In this document: positions 1 through 6,182 of the stretch, piece by piece
How the letters are laid out: the number at the start of each line of letters is the position of its first letter
Position numbering within the stretch: position 1 is the stretch's first letter
Program-made: the position numbers and the translations under genes
The notes under the pieces: model-generated
What the model saw: the letters and a program-made list of their open reading frames with translations, nothing else
Databases searched by the model: none
Told to the model about the DNA's origin: nothing
NCBI GenBank assembly: GCA_018883305.1
Contig: VEQI01000202.1
Location: forward strand, 1 to 6,450
Direction of reading: 5' to 3'
From: Limnohabitans sp.
Lineage (GTDB): Bacteria; Pseudomonadota; Gammaproteobacteria; Burkholderiales; Burkholderiaceae_C
Length of the DNA: 6,450 nucleotides

Positions 1-63
1 GGCTGGAGCCATTGCGCATGCGAAGTGGGTTCGGGGGGCATCATTTGTCGGGGCAGGTTCGTG

Positions 64-77
64 TTGGCCAAGGCCAA
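64..77. repeat. Palindrome TTGGCC-AA-GGCCAA, possible operator
   Basis: The arms TTGGCC (64-69) and GGCCAA (72-77) are perfect inverted repeats around a two-base AA centre. Its place in the non-coding region ahead of the operon, and just upstream of a possible divergent start at 44, fits a binding site for a dimeric regulator. No regulator is visible in the window and a short GC-rich palindrome can arise by chance, so the operator role is inference. Confidence 0.3.
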
Positions 78-227
78 TCATCTTAGACTTCAGCCCTATG
101 GCTACTGCGTATTTTTCTGCAGAACAGATTCATGAAATCAGCAGGAATTTGCGGAAGGATTCTTTCATAAAATCCCGTCGCACCCCACAATGATCAGACA
201 TCAGTCTGGCAACAGGAGACACTTTTG

Positions 228-317
228 TTGACGCCCACCCCATCCCTATGCTGCTTGGCGGCATGTTCCTCTGCTGGCGAACGCCAGCTCCCCCCGATCT
301 GCTTTTTAAGGAGTTGA
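228..317 (+). CDS. Possible 29-codon leader ORF with TTG start
   Basis: A strong Shine-Dalgarno sequence, AGGAGA at 214-219, lies 8 bases ahead of a TTG codon at 228. That frame stays open for 29 codons and stops with TGA at 315-317, two bases before the ATG of the crotonase gene. The predicted peptide starts MTPTPSLCCLAAC and has no recognised family. The seen facts are the ribosome site, the open frame and the stop placement, which would let a terminating ribosome reinitiate at 320. Against it are the rare start codon, the short length and the lack of any homology judgement. It could equally be a leftover ribosome site or the remains of a lost gene start. Confidence 0.25.
   Translation: MTPTPSLCCLAACSSAGERQLPPICFLRS
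308..313 (+). promoter_or_regulatory. Ribosome binding site deciding the crotonase start
   Basis: AAGGAG at 308-313 sits 6 bases ahead of the ATG at 320. The in-frame upstream ATG at 248 has no comparable site and would add 24 residues (beginning MLLGGMFLCW) that do not resemble the crotonase N-terminus. The start at 320 is therefore preferred. Confidence 0.8.
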
Positions 318-319
318 GG

Positions 320-1090
320 ATGAGTGAAAAATGCGTCCGCATGGAAGTGAGCGACAAGGTAGCGCTGGTCACCCTGGACCGTCCCCCTGTCAACGCCCTC
401 AATCGGGACATGCGCTACCAGATGGTGGCTCTGTTCGATGAAATTTCTGCTCGCGACGACATACTGTGTGCGGTGTTGACGGGCAACGGCAATGTTTTTT
501 GCGCGGGCGCCGATCTGAAAGACCGGCCCAACAACGATATTCCTGGCGATTTTCTGGAGCACAACCGTATCACCCGTGAAACCGGCAATGCCATACGCGA
601 ATGCGCCAAACCGGTCATCGGCGCCGTCAACGGCGCCGCACTGGGCGCAGGCTTAGGCCTGGCTGCAGCCTGCGACATACTTTACGCCTCCGACAACGCC
701 ACCTTCGGCATGCCTGAGATCAATGTCGGCTTGGCGGGCGGTGCCTCCATGCTGCGCACGCTGTTTGGTCGCTCGACGGCGCGGCGCATGTTTTTCACCG
801 GTCAACGACTGACGGCGGCCGATCTGCTGCGGCGCAATGTGCTCGAGGACGTGCTAAGCCCGGATCAGCTTTTGCCGGTGACGATGGCGCTGGCACACGA
901 AATTGCCTCCAAGGCCCCGCTGGCGGTCATTTTCGCCAAACGCGCTGCCAATATGGTGGATGTGATGCCCCAGCGCGATGCCTACCGCTTCGAGCAGGAG
1001 TTCACCATGGCCCTTTCCAAGACCGAAGATGCCCGCGAGGCGCGCCTGGCGTTCCTGGAAAAACGCGCACCGCAATTCAAAGGACGATGA
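320..1090 (+). CDS. Enoyl-CoA hydratase/isomerase family (crotonase) protein
   Basis: This 256-residue protein has the normal length and full architecture of the crotonase superfamily. These soluble proteins act on acyl-CoA thioesters, polarising the thioester carbonyl in an oxyanion hole. The first oxyanion segment is the FCAGADLKD motif in the N-terminal third. The second is GAALGAG (about residues 105-111). Aligned with rat mitochondrial enoyl-CoA hydratase, the second catalytic Glu (Glu164) is kept as E133 in GMPEI, but the first (Glu144) is replaced by G113. The 20-residue spacing between the two positions is preserved. Classical hydratases use both acids, so this may be an isomerase-like, hydrolytic or other crotonase reaction rather than simple hydration. 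It is the first clear gene of the operon and ends 3 bases before the acyl-CoA synthetase start. Family membership is very secure; the exact reaction is not. Confidence 0.92.
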   Translation: MSEKCVRMEVSDKVALVTLDRPPVNALNRDMRYQMVALFDEISARDDILCAVLTGNGNVFCAGADLKDRPNNDIPGDFLEHNRITRETGNAIRECAKPVIGAVNGAALGAGLGLAAACDILYASDNATFGMPEINVGLAGGASMLRTLFGRSTARRMFFTGQRLTAADLLRRNVLEDVLSPDQLLPVTMALAHEIASKAPLAVIFAKRAANMVDVMPQRDAYRFEQEFTMALSKTEDAREARLAFLEKRAPQFKGR

Positions 1091-1093
1091 GCC

Positions 1094-3262
1094 ATGACAG
1101 TCCTGCCTCCTCCCTCGCCTGGCGTGGGCATGGATGTCTTTTTCAATGCCCGCAGCATCGCGGTCATTGGCGCGTCCAACGAGTTCACCAAGATCGGGGG
1201 GCGTCCGATCCACCTGCTGCGCAAATACGGCTATTCGGGCGAAATCTACCCGATCAACCCAAGAGGCGGTGAGATCCAGTCTCTGCCTGCCTACACCCAT
1301 CTGGCGGACACCCCGAGCGCACCTGAACTCGCTGTGGTCGCGGTGCCGGCAGAACTGGCGCTGCAAGCGGTGTGTGATTGCGCCCAGCGAGGCGTCAAGG
1401 TTGTCGTGGTCTTGTCCTCAGGCTTTGCCGAGGCGGGCGCCGAAGGCCTGGCCCTGCAAGCGGACATGACCCACGTGGCCCGCGCGAGCGGCATGCGCCT
1501 GATGGGCCCCAACTGTCTGGGTAGCCTGGGAGTGGCGCAGAAAGTAATTGGCTCGTTTTCGGTGGCATTGGAGGACCACATGCCACAACCGGGTGGCATC
1601 GGCATCGTCTCCCAATCGGGCAATGTGGGCAGCTACACCCTTCAGATCCTGGTCCAGCGCGGGGTGGGCATCAGCGCCATGGTCACCACCGGCAACGAGG
1701 CCGATGTGGACTTGGCTGATGGTATCGCTGCCCTGGCCCGCGACCCGCAAACCCGCGTCATTCTGTGCTGCATGGAAACCTGTCGCGACGGCGAACGACT
1801 GCGGCAGGCACTGGAAATAGCGCGCGAGCACCGCACCCCGGTGGTCATGCTCAAAATTGGCGCTACCGAGCAGGGGCAAGCCGCTGCAGCCTCGCACACC
1901 GGGGCGCTGGCCGCCTCGGACGCTGTGATTGATGCGGTGTTCCGCCGTCACGGGGCTTTGCGTGTGGGCTCGCACGAAGACCTGGTGGAAATCGGTATGG
2001 CCGCAGAACAGCTTCTGCCCGATCGCCTGCCCAGTCAGGCTGAAGCCATTCTGGTGGCTGCTTCTGGCGGCTTTTGCATCATGATGGCCGACGCCATGAG
2101 CGCTGCTGGCATCACCATGCCGCCTCTGGCACAGGCCACACAAACGCGCATCCATGAGGCCCTTCCCTCAGCCATCACCCGTAACCCCGTGGACTCGTCG
2201 GCGCAGATCTCCAGCAAGCCCGAATCCCTGCTGGAAGTGCTCTCGGCCTTGCAGGAGGACCCCAGTGCCAGTGTGACCGTGCTGTTTCAGTCGCTCTCGC
2301 TCTACAGCAGCAGGCTGCGTGGCGTCTACATCGACGCCATGACCCGCTTGCGCGAGCGCTATCCACAGCGGGCGCTGGTGGTCATCAGCCGCGGGCCAGG
2401 CGACGCTGTTAAGCAGATCCGCCAATTGGGAATCCCCGTGTTTTCCAGCATTGACTCGGCCGCACGTGGAGTGGCATCTCTGGTCAGGCTCTCGCAGTTG
2501 TTGCAGTCCCCAAGGCATGACCCACACGCGGGCGATGCGCCCCACGCGCGGCTGCCGGCCTGCGCGTTCGAGAATGAGTTGGGCGCCAAGCAGGCGCTAG
2601 CCTCGGCCGGATTCGCCTTACCGCAGGAGCAGCAAGTGCAAACGGCCGATGCCGCCGCGCAGGCAGCGCAGGCCATCGGTTTCCCGGCGGTGCTCAAAGT
2701 GGTTTCGCAAGATCTGCCGCACAAGACCGAGGCAGGTGGCGTGGCCCTGAACCTGGCCAACGCCGAGGACGTGCGCGCAGCATATGCCCGCATCATGGAC
2801 AGCGTGACTCGCCATGCGCCAGACGCCCGCATCGACGGCATGCTGGTAGCCCCCATGCTCAAGGACGGTATCGAGCTGATCGCGGGTATTTCACGTGACC
2901 CGGTGTTTGGCCCTGTGGTCATGGTGGGTATGGGCGGAATTTATGCCGAGGTTTTGCGTGACGTGTCGGTTCAGGTGGCCCCGGTGTCAGAACACCAGGC
3001 GCTGGAGATGATCCGCGCCCTGCGCCTGTTCCCGCTGCTCAATGGTGCACGCGGGCAGGCCCCTATGGACCAGCAGGCCGCCGCCAAGCTGGTGGCGCAG
3101 CTTTCCGAATTTGCCTGGCGCCATCGCGACCAGGTGGCCGAGATTGACCTCAACCCGATTCTGGTGCGTGCGCAGGGTCAAGGCGTTGCCGTGCTCGACG
3201 CCCTGATGATTCCCGTGCAGACTGCCAGCACATCCGACCCCGAAACTGACCATGTCCACTGA
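1094..3262 (+). CDS. ADP-forming (NDP-forming) acyl-CoA synthetase
   Basis: This 722-residue protein matches the fused acetyl-CoA synthetase (ADP-forming)/acyl-CoA ligase family, which makes acyl-CoA from acid, CoA and ATP through an acyl phosphate and a phosphohistidine. In order: an N-terminal Rossmann CoA-binding domain (SIAVIGASN at 21-29, MGPNCLG at 137-143), succinyl-CoA-ligase-like domains (GIVSQSGN at 170-177), the SHTGALA segment with the probable phosphorylated His at H268, a linker around 470-490, and a C-terminal ATP-grasp domain (about 490-715) with VLKVVSQD...HK at 533-544 and DPVFGP at 602-607. All key elements look intact. AAAGGA at 1079-1084 is a good ribosome site for ATG 1094; M13 is a less likely alternative. 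The 3' end overlaps the next gene by 11 bases. In this operon it probably activates the free acid substrate. Related GNAT-fused protein acetyltransferases (Pat-type) are excluded because no acetyltransferase domain is present. Confidence 0.93.
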   Translation: MTVLPPPSPGVGMDVFFNARSIAVIGASNEFTKIGGRPIHLLRKYGYSGEIYPINPRGGEIQSLPAYTHLADTPSAPELAVVAVPAELALQAVCDCAQRGVKVVVVLSSGFAEAGAEGLALQADMTHVARASGMRLMGPNCLGSLGVAQKVIGSFSVALEDHMPQPGGIGIVSQSGNVGSYTLQILVQRGVGISAMVTTGNEADVDLADGIAALARDPQTRVILCCMETCRDGERLRQALEIAREHRTPVVMLKIGATEQGQAAAASHTGALAASDAVIDAVFRRHGALRVGSHEDLVEIGMAAEQLLPDRLPSQAEAILVAASGGFCIMMADAMSAAGITMPPLAQATQTRIHEALPSAITRNPVDSSAQISSKPESLLEVLSALQEDPSASVTVLFQSLSLYSSRLRGVYIDAMTRLRERYPQRALVVISRGPGDAVKQIRQLGIPVFSSIDSAARGVASLVRLSQLLQSPRHDPHAGDAPHARLPACAFENELGAKQALASAGFALPQEQQVQTADAAAQAAQAIGFPAVLKVVSQDLPHKTEAGGVALNLANAEDVRAAYARIMDSVTRHAPDARIDGMLVAPMLKDGIELIAGISRDPVFGPVVMVGMGGIYAEVLRDVSVQVAPVSEHQALEMIRALRLFPLLNGARGQAPMDQQAAAKLVAQLSEFAWRHRDQVAEIDLNPILVRAQGQGVAVLDALMIPVQTASTSDPETDHVH

Positions 3263-4436
3263 TACCCACCTGCCGACCGGGCGGGACAACTACCGCAGTT
3301 ATGCCCGAACCTGGCTGAGGACCCACCTGCCGCCCCATATGCGCGCCGACAGCCTGGACTATCGCAGCCCCACTCTGGAGGAAAGTCGCCAGTGGGAAGC
3401 GGCCATGTACAAGGCGGGCTTGGCCGGCATGACCTGGCCTACCCGCTATGGCGGCCACGGCCTGAGCCTACGTGAGCATCTGGCGGTGAACAAGGAAATC
3501 GGGGCGTTGCCCATGCCCGAGAGCGTGAGCTCGATCGGTAAGGAGTTGGCCGGCCCCATCATCATGACCGTAGGCACCGAAGCGCAGAGGCAGACGTTCT
3601 TGCCGGCGATTCTCAACATGGAGAACTACTGGTGCCAGGGCTTTTCCGAGCCCGATGCCGGCTCGGACTTGGCGCGCCTGCGCACCCGCGCTGTGCCGCA
3701 AGGCGATGGGTGGTGCATCAACGGTCAGAAAATCTGGACCAGCGGCGCGGCCAAGGCGCACTTCTGCCTGCTGCTCACGCGCACGGGCACCGTGGCCGAC
3801 AAACACCGCGGGATGCTGATGTTTGCGGTCCCCATGAACACGCCCGGTATCCGCGTGGTGCCCATCAAATCGATCGACGGTAAGGAATCGTTCGCTGAGG
3901 TCTTTTTTGACAATGTGCTGGTGCCCGATACAGCCCGACTGGGTGCACCCGACGAGGGCTGGAGTGCCGCGGTGCGGGTGCTGTCAATCGAACGCGCTAC
4001 CAACCGCATGTACCGCGCCTGGCGCTTCGAAGCTGAGCTGGACTTTCTGGTGCGCGCCTGCCAATCGGACGCGCAACTGACCCGCTTGCTGGACGACGGC
4101 CATTACCAGCACCGCATCGGCCAGGTGCTGGGCGAGATCGATGGCCTTAAAGGCTTGGTCGAGCGCACGGTCTCTCAGCTCATGGAGGGCGACGAAATCG
4201 GTGCACGCGGCTCGTTGACCAAGCTCTACTGGTCCGAGTGCCACCAGGCCTTCGCCGGGCTGGCGCAAAACATGGTGGCCCAAGTCACGCCCACATCGAG
4301 TCCACTTGCCCAGCGGGCCAACAAGGCATTCACCCAGGCCTACCTGTTCTCCCGTGCCGCGACGATCTATGCCGGCACCTCGGAAGTTCAACTCGACCTG
4401 ATCGCACAACGCATCCTTCGGCTGCCCCGGGAATAA
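3252..4436 (+). CDS. Acyl-CoA dehydrogenase, probable catalytic subunit
   Basis: This 394-residue FAD flavoprotein has the normal length for the acyl-CoA dehydrogenase family, which oxidises acyl-CoA to the 2,3-enoyl-CoA and passes electrons to electron-transfer flavoprotein. The N-terminal helical domain (GLAGMTWPTRYGG) is followed by the beta domain with GFSEPDAGSD at 130-139 and WTSGA at 162-166, both FAD/substrate-lining signatures. The C-terminal helical domain ends with GTSEVQ at 375-380. The medium-chain-type catalytic Glu just before that GTS is Ala here (A374). Instead, Glu in SIER at residue 247 sits where isovaleryl-CoA dehydrogenase, long-chain dehydrogenase and the steroid enzyme ChsE4 place their base. 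The usual RxxFG FAD-contacting motif is not obvious. The ribosome site is weak, and the start lies inside the previous gene, so coupling is likely. With the following short homologue it probably forms a heteromeric enzyme. Confidence 0.93.
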   Translation: MSTDTHLPTGRDNYRSYARTWLRTHLPPHMRADSLDYRSPTLEESRQWEAAMYKAGLAGMTWPTRYGGHGLSLREHLAVNKEIGALPMPESVSSIGKELAGPIIMTVGTEAQRQTFLPAILNMENYWCQGFSEPDAGSDLARLRTRAVPQGDGWCINGQKIWTSGAAKAHFCLLLTRTGTVADKHRGMLMFAVPMNTPGIRVVPIKSIDGKESFAEVFFDNVLVPDTARLGAPDEGWSAAVRVLSIERATNRMYRAWRFEAELDFLVRACQSDAQLTRLLDDGHYQHRIGQVLGEIDGLKGLVERTVSQLMEGDEIGARGSLTKLYWSECHQAFAGLAQNMVAQVTPTSSPLAQRANKAFTQAYLFSRAATIYAGTSEVQLDLIAQRILRLPRE

Positions 4437-4440
4437 ACAC

Positions 4441-5406
4441 ATGAGCCATTCTGAAAATGGGCTGCAGCCCGAAGAGTTCGCAGAAGCGGCCGAAGCCGCC
4501 ATAAAGGACGCCCTGACGCGTGCCCCCGAAGAGGTGCCGGCCACTCTGGCGGCCGCAGGGCTGCTGGGCGTGTGTGCCAGTGAAGCCGATGGCGGCCTGG
4601 AACTGGACCTGGACTTCGCGGTGCCCCTGGCGCAAGCAGCGGGGCGACTGCGTTTGCGTTTTGCCCTGGCCGAACAAATTTTGCTGGCACGCCACCTGGC
4701 CGGCACCGCTTTCGCAGCCGCTTTGACACAGGGGCAGGCACTGGCCACCATCGCCTGGCAAGGTCAGCATGAGGACGGCTGGGTGGGCCATGCGCGCCAC
4801 GCGCAGGAGGCACGCTGGTTGCTGGTTCGTCAGGCGCTAGGCGCAGTATTGCTCGATGTGCAAAGCGCGCCGCAAACCAACGAAGCCACCCTTGACCCCG
4901 ACAATCCCCAGACATGGCTGGATGTGCGCGATTGCCCAGTGCTGGCGCAGTTGGACGCGCAGGCCACGCAGACGCTTTGGCACGAGGGCGCCGTCCTGAT
5001 GGCCGCGACTGTCCATGGCGCCGCTGATGGCGCCCTGAGTGCGGCCGCCACACACACCGCCACCCGCGTGCAATTTGACCGCCCGCTGTCGGCCAGGCAG
5101 GCGGTTCGCCACTGGCTGGCGCGCATGAAGCTCTACCACGAAGCCGGCGGTGCAGCCATCGCGCGTGCGCTGGCGCCCAACGAATGGGGCAGCGCGCGCG
5201 CGCCCTGGCCCGCGCTGATGCTCAACCTGCAGTACGCGACTTTCATCATCGAAAAAGCGATGCACCTGCATGGTGGTATGGGCTTCACATGGGAGGTGCC
5301 CCTGCACCATGCGCTGCGCGAGGTGCGCAAAATCGACGCCGCCTGGGGCGGGGGCGACTTGCCGCAATCGCTGGGTCGACGCTTCATCGACACTTGCAAG
5401 GGCTAA
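4441..5406 (+). CDS. Divergent acyl-CoA dehydrogenase-like protein, probable partner subunit
   Basis: This 321-residue protein is shorter than a typical acyl-CoA dehydrogenase (about 380-400). The N-terminal helical part is recognisable (LAAAGLLGVCASEADGG). The middle beta domain is reduced and lacks both the FSEPDAGSD and the WTSG signatures. The C-terminal domain is well kept: RVQFDRPL at 209-216 followed by Q220, and LHGGMGFTWE around 276-285. At the helix position where the preceding subunit has its catalytic Glu, this protein appears to have H181 followed by E182, and no YEG-type Glu is seen. I infer a non-catalytic or composite-site beta subunit, as in heterotetrameric dehydrogenases of steroid side-chain breakdown, with the FAD site shared at the interface. 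It starts 4 bases after the previous stop and ends 4 bases before the SDR gene. There is no frameshift sign; the frame is open and intact. Independent enzyme activity seems unlikely. Confidence 0.85.
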   Translation: MSHSENGLQPEEFAEAAEAAIKDALTRAPEEVPATLAAAGLLGVCASEADGGLELDLDFAVPLAQAAGRLRLRFALAEQILLARHLAGTAFAAALTQGQALATIAWQGQHEDGWVGHARHAQEARWLLVRQALGAVLLDVQSAPQTNEATLDPDNPQTWLDVRDCPVLAQLDAQATQTLWHEGAVLMAATVHGAADGALSAAATHTATRVQFDRPLSARQAVRHWLARMKLYHEAGGAAIARALAPNEWGSARAPWPALMLNLQYATFIIEKAMHLHGGMGFTWEVPLHHALREVRKIDAAWGGGDLPQSLGRRFIDTCKG

Positions 5407-5410
5407 AGAA

Positions 5411-6169
5411 ATGCAACAAGACATGACAGGCCGTGTGGCCTTGATCACAGGCGCAGGCAACGGCATTGGCCGCGCGACAGCGAGACAAATGGCGGCGCGG
5501 GGCGCCATCGTGGGAGTCAACGACCTCAAGAGCGAATTTGTCAACGCGGTGGTCCAGGAGATCACGGCTGACGGCGGACAGGCCTTCGGCGTGGTCCAGA
5601 ACATCGCCAGTCGCGAAGGCATCACGGCGGCAGTGCAACAGGCGCGCGACCACGGTGGGCGCTTCGACATCCTGGTCAACAATGCCGCCTGGGTGCGCTA
5701 CCAGGCGGTGCCCGACGTGCAGGCCGACACCCTCGAGCGCATGCTCGACGTGGGCTTCAAGGCCGTCATCTGGGGCATTCAGGCCGCGGCTGCGGCCATG
5801 GACCCCGAGCGTGGCGGCAGCATCGTCAATGTGGCATCGACAGCGGCTTTGCGCTCCACGCTCAACTCTCTGGTGTACTCGGGCATCAAAGCGGGTGTGC
5901 TGGGTCTGACACGGGCTGCTGCCGCCGAGCTTGGGGCTCGCCGTATCCGTGTCAACGCCGTCTGTCCGTCGGCAGTGCCCACCGAAGGGACCCAGCGCAA
6001 CCGCGACGCGAACCGCGACGCCTTGCGTGTGGCCCGCACCCCTCTGGGCCGCATGGGCCAGGTGGATGACATCGCCCGTGGCATCTGCTTTCTTGCCAGT
6101 GACGAGGCTGGATTCCTGACGGCGCAAGCCCTGGTAGTGGACGGCGGCGTGACCTTCACCAACATCTGA
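5411..6169 (+). CDS. Short-chain dehydrogenase/reductase (SDR)
   Basis: This 252-residue protein is a classical-length SDR, an NAD(P)-dependent soluble oxidoreductase. The cofactor glycine motif TGAGNGIG is at 13-20. D38 at the end of the second strand suggests NAD(H) preference. NNA is at 90-92, and the catalytic triad is S143, Y156 and K160 (YSGIK), with the standard 13-residue Ser-Tyr spacing. The conserved Asn of the N-S-Y-K tetrad, normally in a VN(L)xG context, aligns with G115 in DVGFKA. The Asp usually found in the third-strand DV/DL motif aligns with N64. The chosen ATG at 5411 has AAGGG at 5398-5402 upstream; M5 is an alternative, and the in-frame ATG at 5270 lies deep inside the preceding gene. 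In context it could oxidise a 3-hydroxyacyl-CoA or a ring hydroxyl of the substrate. The substrate is unknown; similarity to FabG-type reductases is generic. Confidence 0.92.
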   Translation: MQQDMTGRVALITGAGNGIGRATARQMAARGAIVGVNDLKSEFVNAVVQEITADGGQAFGVVQNIASREGITAAVQQARDHGGRFDILVNNAAWVRYQAVPDVQADTLERMLDVGFKAVIWGIQAAAAAMDPERGGSIVNVASTAALRSTLNSLVYSGIKAGVLGLTRAAAAELGARRIRVNAVCPSAVPTEGTQRNRDANRDALRVARTPLGRMGQVDDIARGICFLASDEAGFLTAQALVVDGGVTFTNI

Positions 6170-6181
6170 CACCGACGTGTC
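6168..6181 (+). repeat. Small inverted repeat between the two SDR genes
   Basis: GACAC (6168-6172) and GTGTC (6177-6181) form a perfect 5-base stem with a CGAC loop. It covers almost the whole 13-base gap between the stop of the first SDR and the ATG at 6183. No run of T follows, so it is not an intrinsic terminator. It could affect initiation of the second SDR, but a stem this short may be chance. Confidence 0.3.
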
Positions 6182-6182
6182 C

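Larger units (their letters stand above)
1..319. promoter_or_regulatory. Upstream non-coding/leader region of the operon
   Basis: No convincing protein gene was found in this stretch of about 320 bases. Its centre (about 95-180) is clearly more AT-rich than the rest of the window, as expected of a promoter region. It contains a 14-base palindrome at 64-77, two GATT...AATC dyads at 127-139 and 158-174, a small inverted repeat at 195-208 and two good Shine-Dalgarno sequences (214-219 and 308-313). I could not find a -35/-10 pair with correct spacing, nor a clear sigma-54 site, so no transcription start is proposed. Minus-strand frames starting at 81 or 44 stay open to the left edge and could be the 5' end of a divergent gene, such as a regulator, but too little is present to identify it. 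Confidence 0.6.

Noticed and set aside
98..193. 31-codon + strand ORF (beginning MATAYFSAEQIHE), whose frame is open back to the left edge
   Set aside because: It has no Shine-Dalgarno sequence, lies in the AT-rich presumed promoter zone and resembles nothing I know. The end of an upstream gene in this frame cannot be excluded but is not supported.
228..252. TTGACG (228-233) with TATGCT (247-252) as a sigma-70 promoter
   Set aside because: The spacer is only 13 bases and the second element is a poor match, so it is not a credible promoter.
248..319. N-terminal extension of the crotonase from ATG 248
   Set aside because: There is no ribosome site at 248, the extra 24 residues do not fit the family, and AAGGAG at 308-313 clearly supports the start at 320.
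1418..2155. 245-codon open frame on the minus strand inside the synthetase gene
   Set aside because: It is antisense to a well-supported gene in GC-rich DNA where stop codons are rare. The protein looks compositionally biased (rich in His, Gln, Arg, Gly), with no recognisable motif.
3984..4751. 255-codon minus-strand open frame across the two dehydrogenase genes, and the 221-codon one at 4388-5053
   Set aside because: Both lie opposite strongly supported coding sequence, have low-complexity Ala/Arg/Pro/Ser-rich translations and show no domain pattern.
5270..5410. Upstream extension of the first SDR, or a fusion with the preceding gene
   Set aside because: This stretch is the well-conserved C-terminus of the dehydrogenase-like protein in another frame. 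The SDR fold begins right after ATG 5411, which has its own ribosome site.
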